A stretch of DNA of 64,000 nt from an uncultured Bacilli bacterium (GCA_910577505.1 CAJTLN010000001.1:434001-498000); one strand, 5' to 3'. Counted from the stretch's first letter, positions 1 through 8,286 are shown. Notes: generated by a model not told the origin, from the sequence alone. Numbers and translations are program-made.

Positions 1-395
1 TTTATTTCGATGATTTTTTTAGTTTCGACTTTTTCTTTTTTAGGAACAGTAATTTTTAATATTCCATCAGCAAATTCAGCATTAATTGCTTCTTCATCAA
101 TATCAGCAAAATTGAATGTTCTGCTTACTTTTCCGTAAACTCTTTCACGTCTAATATATTTTTTTCCTTCATCTTCTTCGTTGTTTTCGCTAGTCTTTTC
201 AGCTACGATAGTTAAGATATTATCATCGCATTCGATTTTTATATCTTTCTTATCATATCCTGGAATATCCATTTCGATGTTATAATTTCCATCCTTTTCA
301 TAAACATCACATTTCATCATTTCGTTTGCTCTTGGTGTTCTACCAAATTCATCGAAAATGTCATCTAAATAAAAACTTCTTGGAATTAAACTCAT
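1..395 (-). CDS. hsp20: Small heat-shock protein Hsp20 (3' end off window)
   Basis: This is an alpha-crystallin-type chaperone that holds unfolding proteins. The leftward reading frame starts at the ATG at 395-393, behind a GAAGGA ribosome site, with protein start MSLIPRSFYLDD. The 131 readable codons contain the crystallin core (YNIEMDIPGYDKKDI, then KYIRRERVYGKVSRTFNFAD) and the typical closing strand ADGILKITVPKK. Only the last few residues and the stop are missing beyond the left edge. The promoter overlaps a CIRCE operator (439-465), so the gene is expected to be heat-induced through HrcA. The family call is very secure; the exact gene name is not. Confidence 0.95.
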   Translation of the reverse strand, partial: MSLIPRSFYLDDIFDEFGRTPRANEMMKCDVYEKDGNYNIEMDIPGYDKKDIKIECDDNILTIVAEKTSENNEEDEGKKYIRRERVYGKVSRTFNFADIDEEAINAEFADGILKITVPKKEKVETKKIIEI

Positions 396-423
396 CTTAA
401 TTCTTCCTTCTTTCTATAAACTA

Positions 424-452
424 ATCATACTACTATAATTAGCACTTGTCAA
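424..452 (-). promoter_or_regulatory. SigmaA promoter of hsp20
   Basis: On the minus strand a perfect TTGACA -35 box (447-452) is followed after 17 nt by TATGAT (424-429), about 25 nt upstream of the hsp20 start. The -35 box lies inside the CIRCE operator. Confidence 0.85.
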
Positions 453-465
453 TAAAGAGTGCTAA
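439..465. promoter_or_regulatory. CIRCE operator (HrcA binding site)
   Basis: The inverted repeat TTAGCACTT-N9-GAGTGCTAA matches the CIRCE consensus TTAGCACTC-N9-GAGTGCTAA at 17 of 18 arm positions. It covers the -35 box and much of the spacer of the hsp20 promoter, the classical position for HrcA repression. CIRCE usually controls groESL and dnaK operons; here it controls a small heat-shock gene. Confidence 0.93.
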
Positions 466-526
466 TAAAATTATATTTATTTAGTATTATTTTATGTCTT
501 TTTTACATTTATATACATTTTTTTGC

Positions 527-532
527 TATAAT
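527..532 (+). promoter_or_regulatory. -10 box of the dus operon
   Basis: TATAAT preceded by TTTTGC lies 23 nt before the dus ATG. The best -35 candidate, TTTACA at 502-507, would give a long 19-nt spacer. The same TTTTGCTATAAT string occurs before tRNA-Asn and the 18459 gene, which supports its use. Confidence 0.6.
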
Positions 533-555
533 ACGAGAGAAAGCTGGCGATAACT

Positions 556-1542
556 ATGTGGAAAATAGGAAATGTTGAAATCCAAAACCAAATTGTTTTA
601 GCTCCTATGGCTGGGATATCAAACACTTCATATCGTAAAATAATTAAAGAAATGGGTGCGGGACTTATTTATGCTGAAATGGTAAGTGATAAAGCAATAA
701 TGTATTCAAACGAAAAAACATTTGATTTATTAAAGATGAGTGAAGAAGAAAGACCAATATCTCAACAGATTTTTGGAAGTGACGTAGAATCATTTGTTGC
801 TGCTGCCAAAATAATTGAAGAACGTATGCATCCAGATATCATCGATATAAATATGGGATGCCCAGTTCCTAAAGTTGCAGTTCGTGCTCAAGCAGGTAGT
901 GCTTTATTAAAAGACCCAGATAAAATTTATGAGATAGTTAAAGCAGTAGTAAAAGCGGTCAGTGTTCCTGTAACAGTTAAAATAAGAAGTGGTTGGGATG
1001 AAAATCATATTAATGCTATTGAAGTAGCTAAAAAATGTGAAAGTGCTGGTGCAAGTGCTATTGCAATCCATGCTAGAACACGCTCACAAGGTTATAGTGG
1101 TAAAGCAAATTGGAATATTATAAAAAAAGTAAAAGAAGCAGTATCTATTCCAGTAATTGGAAATGGTGATGTGACTACACCAGAGCTTGCCAAAAAAATG
1201 CTAGAAGAAACGAAATGCGATGCAGTTATGATAGGAAGAGGAGTTTTGGGAAATCCTTGGCTTATCAAAGAGTGCATTCATTATCTTGAAACAAATGAAT
1301 TATTACCACCAGTATCATTTATAGAAAAAGTAAATATGATGAAAAGACATTATCAAATACTATTAGAAGATAAGAATGAAAAAGCAGCTATTTTAGAAAT
1401 AAGAAGCTTTATAATATGGTATTTAAAAGGTATGCCAAAAAGTAAGGAAATCAAAAATCAAATTTGTCAAAGTAAGACAAGTGAAGAAATGTTTAAAATA
1501 ATTGATGAATATAAAAATTATTTAATTAACTATCAAGAATAG
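556..1542 (+). CDS. dus: tRNA-dihydrouridine synthase
   Basis: This is a flavoenzyme that reduces uridines in the tRNA D-loop using NADPH. The 328-residue length is typical. The chain opens with the FMN-barrel signature (IVLAPMAGISNTSYR), carries the substrate motif DINMGCPVPKV (about residues 97-107) with the catalytic cysteine in MGCP, then the HART motif (IAIHARTRSQGYSG), and the GNGDV and MIGRGVLGNPW phosphate-binding segments. It is the DusB type found in low-GC Gram-positives. The next gene follows after 11 nt, so the two are probably co-transcribed. The ribosome site is weak. Confidence 0.95.
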   Translation: MWKIGNVEIQNQIVLAPMAGISNTSYRKIIKEMGAGLIYAEMVSDKAIMYSNEKTFDLLKMSEEERPISQQIFGSDVESFVAAAKIIEERMHPDIIDINMGCPVPKVAVRAQAGSALLKDPDKIYEIVKAVVKAVSVPVTVKIRSGWDENHINAIEVAKKCESAGASAIAIHARTRSQGYSGKANWNIIKKVKEAVSIPVIGNGDVTTPELAKKMLEETKCDAVMIGRGVLGNPWLIKECIHYLETNELLPPVSFIEKVNMMKRHYQILLEDKNEKAAILEIRSFIIWYLKGMPKSKEIKNQICQSKTSEEMFKIIDEYKNYLINYQE

Positions 1543-1553
1543 GAAGATAATAT

Positions 1554-2141
1554 ATGGAAGAGAAAAAATTTGCAATAAAAAAAAGAGATAATAAATTCAC
1601 TTTACAAAAATCTGATCAAACAATTGAAATATGGCAAAGTAGCGATAATGATATATGGTTTGAAGCCAAAGAAGCTAAAGTGGAAATAGAACTAGATTCT
1701 CGTTCTTCAGATTTTTGTGAGTTTCAATTCTACGCAATATTTGAAAGATTAATGAAATCTATAATAGGAAGATTTATGTTAAAAGATGCTAAAGATTATT
1801 ATTCATCTTTACCGAGTGATTTTATTGACTTGGAAACTATGACTATTTCTTGGCATTCTGATGGTTCAATGGATAATATTTTAGGAATTGCTTATAATGG
1901 AGAAAGAATAAAAGTATCTATTACTAAAGCTAAGAAAGATAAAATATCAGGAAATAACAAAGTAAGAGTAAGAACAAATGGTTCGGATTATGGAACATAT
2001 TATCAAGAAATTATTAGATTCTTTAACGATATAGAAGGTTTGTATTTTATTTTAAATGCTACTGATGAAAAGCAAACACCACCTCCAACACCACCAAGGA
2101 AACTATCATTAAAAAGATTTATCCCACAAAAAAAGCAATAA
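1554..2141 (+). CDS. Conserved hypothetical cytoplasmic protein
   Basis: This 195-residue protein has no signal peptide or membrane segment. I do not recognise the family. The first 165 residues look like a mixed alpha/beta domain rich in charged and aromatic residues (TIEIWQSSDNDIWFEAKEAK, FYAIFERLMKSIIGRFML). It ends in a proline run (TPPPTPPRK) and a basic tail, like a flexible linker with a short docking peptide. It starts behind AGGAAGAT and is probably translated with dus. It ends four bases from the convergent metallopeptidase gene. Confidence 0.7.
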   Translation: MEEKKFAIKKRDNKFTLQKSDQTIEIWQSSDNDIWFEAKEAKVEIELDSRSSDFCEFQFYAIFERLMKSIIGRFMLKDAKDYYSSLPSDFIDLETMTISWHSDGSMDNILGIAYNGERIKVSITKAKKDKISGNNKVRVRTNGSDYGTYYQEIIRFFNDIEGLYFILNATDEKQTPPPTPPRKLSLKRFIPQKKQ

Positions 2142-2144
2142 TTA

Positions 2145-3206
2145 TTATTGCTTTTTAATTTTACTTAATATCTTATCTTCATAATTTTTAACATTTTTAT
2201 TTAAAACAATTCCATATTTACTTATTAAACTTAATATGTTTTCATCTGTACCATTTAATATTATATCCTCTAATATACTTAAAGCTTTGCTTTTATCATT
2301 ATAATACATGAAATAAATTTCTATAGCAATTAAATAAGATAGTATATAAAAGAAATCTTCTATAATTGTATTCTCCATTAAAAAATTAATGCATTCAAAT
2401 GAAAAACCTTCATCTTCTAATAATTTGATTAATTCACTTTCTGTTAAACCAATATTCTTGTCAATTATTTCTAACATATCCATTTTATCTATAAAAATAT
2501 TGGCATGATTCTTTAAAACAATATGAAGCATTAACTTTCTTTGAAAATGATCATCTATAAGATTATATTTTTTGGCGCAAAAATCACCAACAATCATTTC
2601 CATAAATATTGCTACAGTTTCTCTTATTAAAAGATTTTCGTAAAAATTTGGATTCTTAAATGAATCAATTACATGTTCTGTTTCATGAGTTAAAATAGTG
2701 ATTTTTGTAATATTTGAATAATTAGGACAAAAGACGAAGGCATCTCCCGTAGATTTTAAAAAAGTCATTTCTCCATCTGTATTATTATCTTTATCAATAA
2801 ATTCTAAGTGTTCTTCGGCTTCCTCATTAAATTCATTAAATCCAGAACTAAAAAATTCACTTTGCTCATTGAAAAATTCACTAACAGTAGAAAAAGCTTC
2901 ATTATCTGAAATATCTAGTGCCGAATATGTTGCTTCGAAAGAAATATCATCTACATTAATACCTATATTTATAAATTTCTCAGCTAAAGGATAAAAAGGT
3001 TTAAAATATTCATATCTTTTTAAATCTCCATCTATTGATTCTTTTAAACTTTCTTCTTTATCTTCATAAAAATGATTTTCGAATCGATTAATAATTCTTT
3101 CAAGCTTAAATATATCTGCTAAAACATCTTCATCACTTTGGTATTCTTTTAATATGTTAAGAATAGAGTATAAATATTTTTTATCTATGTTGAAATTTCT
3201 TTCCAT
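2145..3206 (-). CDS. M3-like HExxH metallopeptidase paralogue, copy 3
   Basis: This 353-residue protein is last in a leftward operon of three paralogues. A zinc motif HETEH sits at residues 174-178. It is followed after about 20 residues by RETVAIFMEM, a glutamate-bearing helix resembling the third-ligand helix of M3 (oligoendopeptidase F/thimet) gluzincins. The C-terminal helix YLIAIEIYFMYYNDKSKAL is shared by all three copies and resembles the C-terminal helical region of M3 enzymes. There is no signal peptide, so the protein should be cytoplasmic. The ORF overlaps copy 2 by 26 nt. The substrate is unknown, and it is far shorter than standard M3 enzymes (about 600 residues). Confidence 0.72.
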   Translation of the reverse strand: MERNFNIDKKYLYSILNILKEYQSDEDVLADIFKLERIINRFENHFYEDKEESLKESIDGDLKRYEYFKPFYPLAEKFINIGINVDDISFEATYSALDISDNEAFSTVSEFFNEQSEFFSSGFNEFNEEAEEHLEFIDKDNNTDGEMTFLKSTGDAFVFCPNYSNITKITILTHETEHVIDSFKNPNFYENLLIRETVAIFMEMIVGDFCAKKYNLIDDHFQRKLMLHIVLKNHANIFIDKMDMLEIIDKNIGLTESELIKLLEDEGFSFECINFLMENTIIEDFFYILSYLIAIEIYFMYYNDKSKALSILEDIILNGTDENILSLISKYGIVLNKNVKNYEDKILSKIKKQ

Positions 3207-4326
3207 ATTTTACTCCATTTTCTTCATTTAATAATAATCTATAATATTCTTGTACATTTTTACCTGGCTCAATACCTAACTCTCTAACCTTTAATAAATA
3301 TCCTTCATTACTTAAATCTTTTAACATAACAATTTTGTATAATAAATCTAAAGCTCTATTTTGGTCATTAATGAAAATAATATATAATTCAATAGCTATT
3401 AAGTAAGATATCACATAATGCATATATTCTTGTATACGTGAATACATGGCATCAAAAGTTAATGTTTTATCATAACCTATTTCTTTTTTATAAAATTGAG
3501 CTACAGTTCTCTTGCTTTTTAAATCTTTTGTTGATAATTTACTATACATTTCTAATTTTGAACATATTATATCTGCTGAATATAGATGATCTTTAAATGT
3601 TGCTATTTTTGTTTTGATACCATCTTCTAAAACATTGTTTATTCTAGAAACATATTCAGTTCCTATCATTTCAAAGAATAAAGAATCAACTTCTATTAAA
3701 CAATATTTACCCCAATCCCACATTATATCTTGATTTAATTTACAAGTTATACCATGAGAGGATTCATGAATTAAAGATATATAATCATGTACAGTATTAG
3801 CTTTTATTGTTTCTATAAAAACCTCGTTAGTTCCGTATACAGAATAAGTATTGCCACCATACAATTCATTTCTATTTGGCTTTCTAAAATATAATCTATT
3901 TCCAAATGAAGCGGCTAGGGTGTCATAACTTTCCTGAAAAGGCCCTTTAAATTGATGATAAAAGTCTGTAGTAACTGTAACAATCTTTGCTTGTGATGTA
4001 TTTATTCTTTGTAAATTATCCTGTAGCTCGATGGCAGTTCCATCCATATCATCTCTAAACTTTTTTATTAATGAAAAATAAGGAAAATATAATCTATGCT
4101 TATTTATATCATCTCTAATAACATCTACATGTGCATTAGGAATAATAATAGAATTCCTATGGTTACAAGGTTGATTGACCATTTCATTATAACTATCAAT
4201 AATTTCTAATATATTATTAATAGTACATTCATATTCAGCACGTAAATTTTCGTCAATTGTACTAATAGCTTTTTTCCTATACTTACTTAATAATTTTTTT
4301 AAATCATCAATATTCCAATTATACAC
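3181..4326 (-). CDS. M3-like HExxH metallopeptidase paralogue, copy 2
   Basis: This is the middle gene of the triplet, about 381 residues. HESSH forms the zinc motif and is followed about 20 residues later by EVDSLFFEM, the same acidic helix as in its neighbours. The start is uncertain: the frame is open from a TTG at 4332, but aligning the N-terminus (VYNWNIDDLKK) with copy 1 (MKYGWNKKDLLK) favours the GTG at 4326, behind AAGGCGGG. The N-terminal 120 residues are helical and charged. The shared C-terminal helix reads YLIAIELYIIFINDQNRAL. It overlaps both flanking genes, which indicates translational coupling. All three HExxH motifs are intact, so none looks like a dead copy. Confidence 0.72.
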   Translation of the reverse strand: MYNWNIDDLKKLLSKYRKKAISTIDENLRAEYECTINNILEIIDSYNEMVNQPCNHRNSIIIPNAHVDVIRDDINKHRLYFPYFSLIKKFRDDMDGTAIELQDNLQRINTSQAKIVTVTTDFYHQFKGPFQESYDTLAASFGNRLYFRKPNRNELYGGNTYSVYGTNEVFIETIKANTVHDYISLIHESSHGITCKLNQDIMWDWGKYCLIEVDSLFFEMIGTEYVSRINNVLEDGIKTKIATFKDHLYSADIICSKLEMYSKLSTKDLKSKRTVAQFYKKEIGYDKTLTFDAMYSRIQEYMHYVISYLIAIELYIIFINDQNRALDLLYKIVMLKDLSNEGYLLKVRELGIEPGKNVQEYYRLLLNEENGVKYGKKFQHR

Positions 4327-5470
4327 GACCAATTCCCGCCTTTCTTAAATTAAGAGAAAAATTATCTAATAATTCGGATGTATATTCTTTTAAGTGACTA
4401 CCTAAATTAAGTTTAGATTCAATAAAATATTGTAATTCATCTGGGTTTGGAAATTTTATTATTTCTTCAAATATTTCTAAAGCAAGTTTTTTATTTTTTT
4501 TGTAGATTTGTAGAAGTTCAATAGCAATCATATAACTAATGATATAGTCCCCGTCATCGTATATTTTAGTATCTAATATTTTACCAATCATATATTTATC
4601 CGAATCATAATATTCGTCCGCAGCATTAAAGAACGTTTTATCGACTTTTTTTCCGCATTCATTCCATAAATTAACAAGAGGATTGTGAAGTTGAATATTG
4701 GTAGAAGCTTCCAAAAAGTTTACTAATGTTGTATAACATTCGAATAAAACATGATTAATATCAAAATTACCTATGTTCTCATATCTTGAAACCATTTCTG
4801 GAAAAAAAGACTCAACTTCTGTAAAAAAAATACTTTCAGAATTTCTTGGGATAGGATTTATTATTGCTGACGTAATATGTCCATATTCATGAATTAAATT
4901 ATATAGTTTGCTTAAGTCTGAAGTTCTTGTTATATTTAAGAAATATCTTCTTACTACGTCAAAATAAATTGAATTAGCAACACTTTTTTTACTAACACTT
5001 CTAACAAATCTTACAGAGCTAAATCTTTGATCATAAGCTTGTGAGAAAGTAGGATATAAGTTTGGAAAATAATTCTTATAAAATTGATTTACTAAACTAA
5101 AAGCTCTATCATTAGATATTCTTATTTTACTGATTTTTCCAAAACTCTGATCTAATTTAATTACAGATTCTAGTCTATCTTCGATTGTGTATATTTGTTC
5201 ACGAAATGGGGTAACATGATTAAAAAATCTAGAAACAAGCGAATAATATCCTTCATAAATAGTAATATCATCTTGAATATCTGCTAATTCCTCATTAAAA
5301 TCGACACCATAATTACCTTTATTGCTGTTATCAAATTGAATATATTCTTCTATGTTAGCTAGAATTGAAGACATATATTTTCGTTTTTCGTTGTCTTCTT
5401 CTGCTTCGATAATAGAAATTAGTTTACTTTTAACTTTTAATAAATCTTTTTTGTTCCAACCATATTTCAT
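4319..5470 (-). CDS. M3-like HExxH metallopeptidase paralogue, copy 1
   Basis: This is the promoter-proximal member of the triplet, 383 residues. The zinc motif HEYGH (residues 194-198) is closest to the M3 consensus HExGH and is followed by TEVESFFPEM (217-226), closely resembling the M3 helix that supplies the third zinc ligand. The C-terminal helix YMIAIELLQIYKKNKKLAL is conserved in the set. The ribosome site GGTGGGG precedes ATG. A possible promoter on the minus strand (TTGAAA, then TTATGT) lies back to back with the promoter of the large RNA. An activity on short peptides is inferred from the motif only. Confidence 0.74.
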   Translation of the reverse strand: MKYGWNKKDLLKVKSKLISIIEAEEDNEKRKYMSSILANIEEYIQFDNSNKGNYGVDFNEELADIQDDITIYEGYYSLVSRFFNHVTPFREQIYTIEDRLESVIKLDQSFGKISKIRISNDRAFSLVNQFYKNYFPNLYPTFSQAYDQRFSSVRFVRSVSKKSVANSIYFDVVRRYFLNITRTSDLSKLYNLIHEYGHITSAIINPIPRNSESIFFTEVESFFPEMVSRYENIGNFDINHVLFECYTTLVNFLEASTNIQLHNPLVNLWNECGKKVDKTFFNAADEYYDSDKYMIGKILDTKIYDDGDYIISYMIAIELLQIYKKNKKLALEIFEEIIKFPNPDELQYFIESKLNLGSHLKEYTSELLDNFSLNLRKAGIGRV

Positions 5471-5541
5471 TATAACCCCACCAATTGAAAATATATATTA
5501 ACATAACGATCACAAAAACACAATTTCAAGATAAAAAAAGA

Positions 5542-5570
5542 TTGACTTCAAAATACAAAAAGTATATACT
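5542..5570 (+). promoter_or_regulatory. SigmaA promoter of the large structured RNA
   Basis: TTGACT (5542-5547), a 17-nt spacer, and TATACT (5565-5570) form a near-consensus promoter. The predicted transcript starts near 5577. There is no gene for about 1.1 kb downstream, so the promoter must serve a non-coding transcript. Confidence 0.85.
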
Positions 5571-5576
5571 TATTAT

Positions 5577-6557
5577 AGTAAGGAGGTATACAGGAGATAC
5601 TCTTATAAAACTTTAAAAATATATTCTAGGGCATAAACTTGAAATACAGTGAAAATATAAAGAAATTTATATTTCGTTTTGTGAAAGAATGTATATAATA
5701 ATAGTTTTATAAACCTTTATAGTATGCAAAACTATAAAGAAATTCATTACCGCAAATAATGAATTATAAACTTGTAACATGTGTACTTGCAATACATTTG
5801 TATATTAACGATAGCTCGTTAAGCCCAACAAGTTATTCCAGTATGAGAAATCATAACTGAAGAGGGTATATAGTGTTACCGTATACTCTAGTATCAACTG
5901 TTAATCGTTAAATGGTAAACATTCATCACCATTTAATCATTATTTAAGCAATTAAAGTACCAAGTTACCATAGTGGTATTGTTAATAGTTAGCATTTTCT
6001 ATTAGCCAAAAAGGATAATAATATCATTGTGAAGTATTGAATTGCTTTCGTACTAGCACAGACTTTATCAAAAATAATAAAGTCGCAGGTATGTTATGCA
6101 TTATTGTACATTTTTGTTAATGTATTATTTGATAATCTTGAATGAATTAGGATTATTAATTCTGAAAAAATGGAATATAATTCTATGGGACTTTAAGGTA
6201 GGATAGTAATACAAAGACGATCTGACCTCGTTTAATAATTGGAGAGTCTTAAACTTGTCTTGCAAGGAGAACCAAGCAATCCAAATGTTGAGCGTAAACC
6301 CTATTGGTTAGCTGCCGATAGGAAAGACGCAATATGCTATATCGTGGGCGCGTATATAAATAAAATTTAGCGATGAATTGGAGAACTCTTATACAAATGT
6401 ATAGTTAAACGTGAATGCATATTACTTGAATAGGTGAATTTAAATCACTATATTTATGAAACTATCAAAATAGTATTTAAAATTCATTCTGCTATACAGA
6501 AGTAAATTTTAAAACGAACAAATGCAAATGAGAGAACGATTAGTGTTCTCTTTTTTT
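5577..6557 (+). ncRNA. Large structured non-coding RNA, about 980 nt
   Basis: Between a strong promoter and a clean intrinsic terminator lies about 980 nt with no substantial open reading frame but dense hairpins. Perfect or near-perfect stems include 5715-5723/5731-5739 (9 bp), 5741-5748/5758-5765 (8 bp), 5805-5811/5816-5822 (7 bp, TAGC loop), 5842-5846/5851-5855 (GAAA tetraloop), 5909-5916/5928-5935 (8 bp), 6061-6068/6077-6084 (8 bp) and 6300-6307/6315-6322 (8 bp with one G-U). The second half (6200-6345) is richer in GC than its surroundings. Size and complexity recall the giant RNAs GOLLD, ROOL and OLE, but I could not match any of these from memory, so it may be a divergent member or a new class. 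rRNA, tmRNA, RNase P RNA and group II intron signatures are not seen. Confidence 0.78.
6531..6557 (+). terminator. Intrinsic terminator of the large RNA
   Basis: AGAGAAC (6531-6537), a 7-nt loop, GTTCTCT (6545-6551) and a T-run. It closes the transcript about 115 nt before the FIST gene. Confidence 0.88.
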
Positions 6558-6673
6558 GTACTTAAATATTTAAAAAACTATTGATTTAAGTGATAAGAAA
6601 TTATAAAATGATAATAGGTAATATTGTATAAAGATACATGAGTTTATTATGGGAATAAAAAGGAGGAGTTAAT

Positions 6674-7831
6674 ATGAAAGCAAATGTTGGATCAACTATC
6701 CTTTCAAATAGTTTTGATGCTGGCGTTGAAGTCGTAAAAAACTCTACAAAAGGAATCAAAATACCTAAAATAGGTTTTTTGTTTTCATCAGAGAAATATA
6801 ATCATGAAGAATTATTAAGAGGAGCAAAATCTTTAGAAACAGGAATGAAAATTATTGGATGTACTTCATCTGGAGCGATTATGACTCCCGATGGAATTAT
6901 CTCTAATGAAGAAGGATATGCTGGAATGCTTGTCATAGAAGACAATGAACTTAATTTAGGAATAGCATCCTCACCACGTGGAAATGATCCTCGTGCAACA
7001 GGAAGAAAATTAGCTAGAGAAGCAATGCTTAATGCTGGGAAAAAATTTTCCCCTGTGGCATTTGCTATGTTTGCAACTCCCCAAGATGAAGAATTATACT
7101 TAAAAGGTATTCAAGATGAAATTGGAGAAGTTCCTATGTTTGGCGGATCGGCCTCAGATGAAAAAATGAGTGGAACATGGAAAGTGTTCTGTGATGGAAG
7201 TTCGTATGAAGATGGATGTGTCGTAGCATTTTTCTATACAACAAAAAATATTAAGAATATTTTTACTGGTGCATACAATGAAACGGAAAAAATGGGAATT
7301 ATAACAAGAATAGAAGATGACAAAACAATATCAGAAATAGACAATGAACCAGCACTTCAAAAATATATTGAATGGACTGGTCTAGAACTAGAAGAAGCTA
7401 TGGGAGAAAATCTTATTATAAATGCCACTAAGTATCCATTAGGAGTTAAAACGATTCAAGGAGATTTATTAGCTGTTAGACAACCAGTTTTTGGAAATGA
7501 AGATTTATCATTTAATGTTAATACAAAGATAACTGATAAAATAGCCATAATTCAATTAGAAAATGATGAAGATGGCTTAATAGAAGGAGCTGCCGCAACG
7601 GCGAGAGAAGTCCAAGAAGATTTTAAAGTTGGGGCTTTATTACTTATACATTCAGCATATCGTAAGCTTTGCATAGGAGAAAGAATTGATGAAGACTTTG
7701 TAGCTATAAAAAATTCAGTAGGAGATATTCCATTTATAGTAGTTTTCACTTCTAACGAATATGGTCAAATGAATCATTCTGGAGCAACAATTGGAGGCTT
7801 ATCATTATCATTCACTGGTTTCTCTGAATAA
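6674..7831 (+). CDS. FIST-domain sensory protein
   Basis: The 385-residue protein consists of a FIST N domain (about residues 25-225; GCTSSGAI, FGGSASDEKM and a hydrophobic VVAFFY strand) and a FIST C domain (about 230-380; GMLVIEDNELN upstream, later AIIQLENDEDG, GALLLIHSAYRK and FVVFTSNEYG-type strands). FIST modules are proposed small-ligand sensors, often fused to kinases or cyclases. Here the protein is stand-alone and soluble, with no output domain. A very strong AAGGAGGAG site precedes ATG. It sits directly after the large RNA, but a terminator separates them, so it probably has its own promoter. Family call firm; ligand unknown. Confidence 0.85.
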   Translation: MKANVGSTILSNSFDAGVEVVKNSTKGIKIPKIGFLFSSEKYNHEELLRGAKSLETGMKIIGCTSSGAIMTPDGIISNEEGYAGMLVIEDNELNLGIASSPRGNDPRATGRKLAREAMLNAGKKFSPVAFAMFATPQDEELYLKGIQDEIGEVPMFGGSASDEKMSGTWKVFCDGSSYEDGCVVAFFYTTKNIKNIFTGAYNETEKMGIITRIEDDKTISEIDNEPALQKYIEWTGLELEEAMGENLIINATKYPLGVKTIQGDLLAVRQPVFGNEDLSFNVNTKITDKIAIIQLENDEDGLIEGAAATAREVQEDFKVGALLLIHSAYRKLCIGERIDEDFVAIKNSVGDIPFIVVFTSNEYGQMNHSGATIGGLSLSFTGFSE

Positions 7832-7904
7832 AGTAACTATAACTAAAAATTGTAATTTTTTATAGCTATAATCAAATGACTATGATATATCAATTATAAT
7901 AACT

Positions 7905-7955
7905 AAAAGGTATAGCAAAAAGGTTATATAAACCTTGACTTTTGCATACCTTTTT
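7905..7955 (+). terminator. Long intrinsic terminator after the FIST gene
   Basis: A nested hairpin pairs AAAAGGTAT with ATACCTTTT, AGCAAAA with TTTTGC, and AGGTT with AACCT around an ATATA loop, followed by T5. Because the stem is flanked by A and T runs it could act in both directions. Confidence 0.82.
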
Positions 7956-7995
7956 ATTTTGCAAAAAAGTTTAAAAAATGAAAAAATGCAAAAAT

Positions 7996-8049
7996 GTAAA
8001 TTCTTTGAAAATCGATTTTTTGCAAAAAAGTAAATTCTCTGTAAATCGA
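7996..8049 (+). repeat. 20-nt direct repeat pair upstream of nrdD
   Basis: Two copies of GTAAATTCTYTGWAAATCGA (7996-8015 and 8030-8049, two mismatches) lie 34 bp apart. A 15-mer GAAAAAATGCAAAAA also occurs twice (from 7980 and from 8174). A related inverted piece (TCGATTTTTAC) lies near 8190. The remaining gap 7956-8286 is A-rich low-complexity DNA with no gene. Regulatory sites for nrdD are possible, but I see no clear NrdR box. Confidence 0.5.
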
Positions 8050-8286
8050 ACAATAAAATTTTTAAATAGCACTTTTTTGGCATATATTAGGCAAAAAGAC
8101 GATATACTATAAAATGATAATATCAAAAGTAAAAAATCAAAAAAGCCTAAAAAACGCCCAAAAATGAAAAAACGAAAAAATGCAAAAACTCGATTTTTAC
8201 AAAAAAAATAAAAAAATAATCTTTCAATTTTTATATATAACAATTATAATGGAATTAGGAAAAGGTAGAAGGAGAGTTTTTAAACT

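Noticed and set aside
5577..6557. Group II intron, RNase P RNA, tmRNA or rRNA fragment as explanation for the 1-kb gene-free stretch
   Set aside because: No domain-V-like hairpin, no GUGYG 5' end, no reverse-transcriptase gene, and none of the conserved cores of the other RNAs are visible; promoter and terminator instead bound one independent unit.
7880..8243. Two leftward reading frames in the A-rich spacer before nrdD
   Set aside because: Their translations are phenylalanine/leucine/lysine low-complexity sequence from A and T runs, with no ribosome site.
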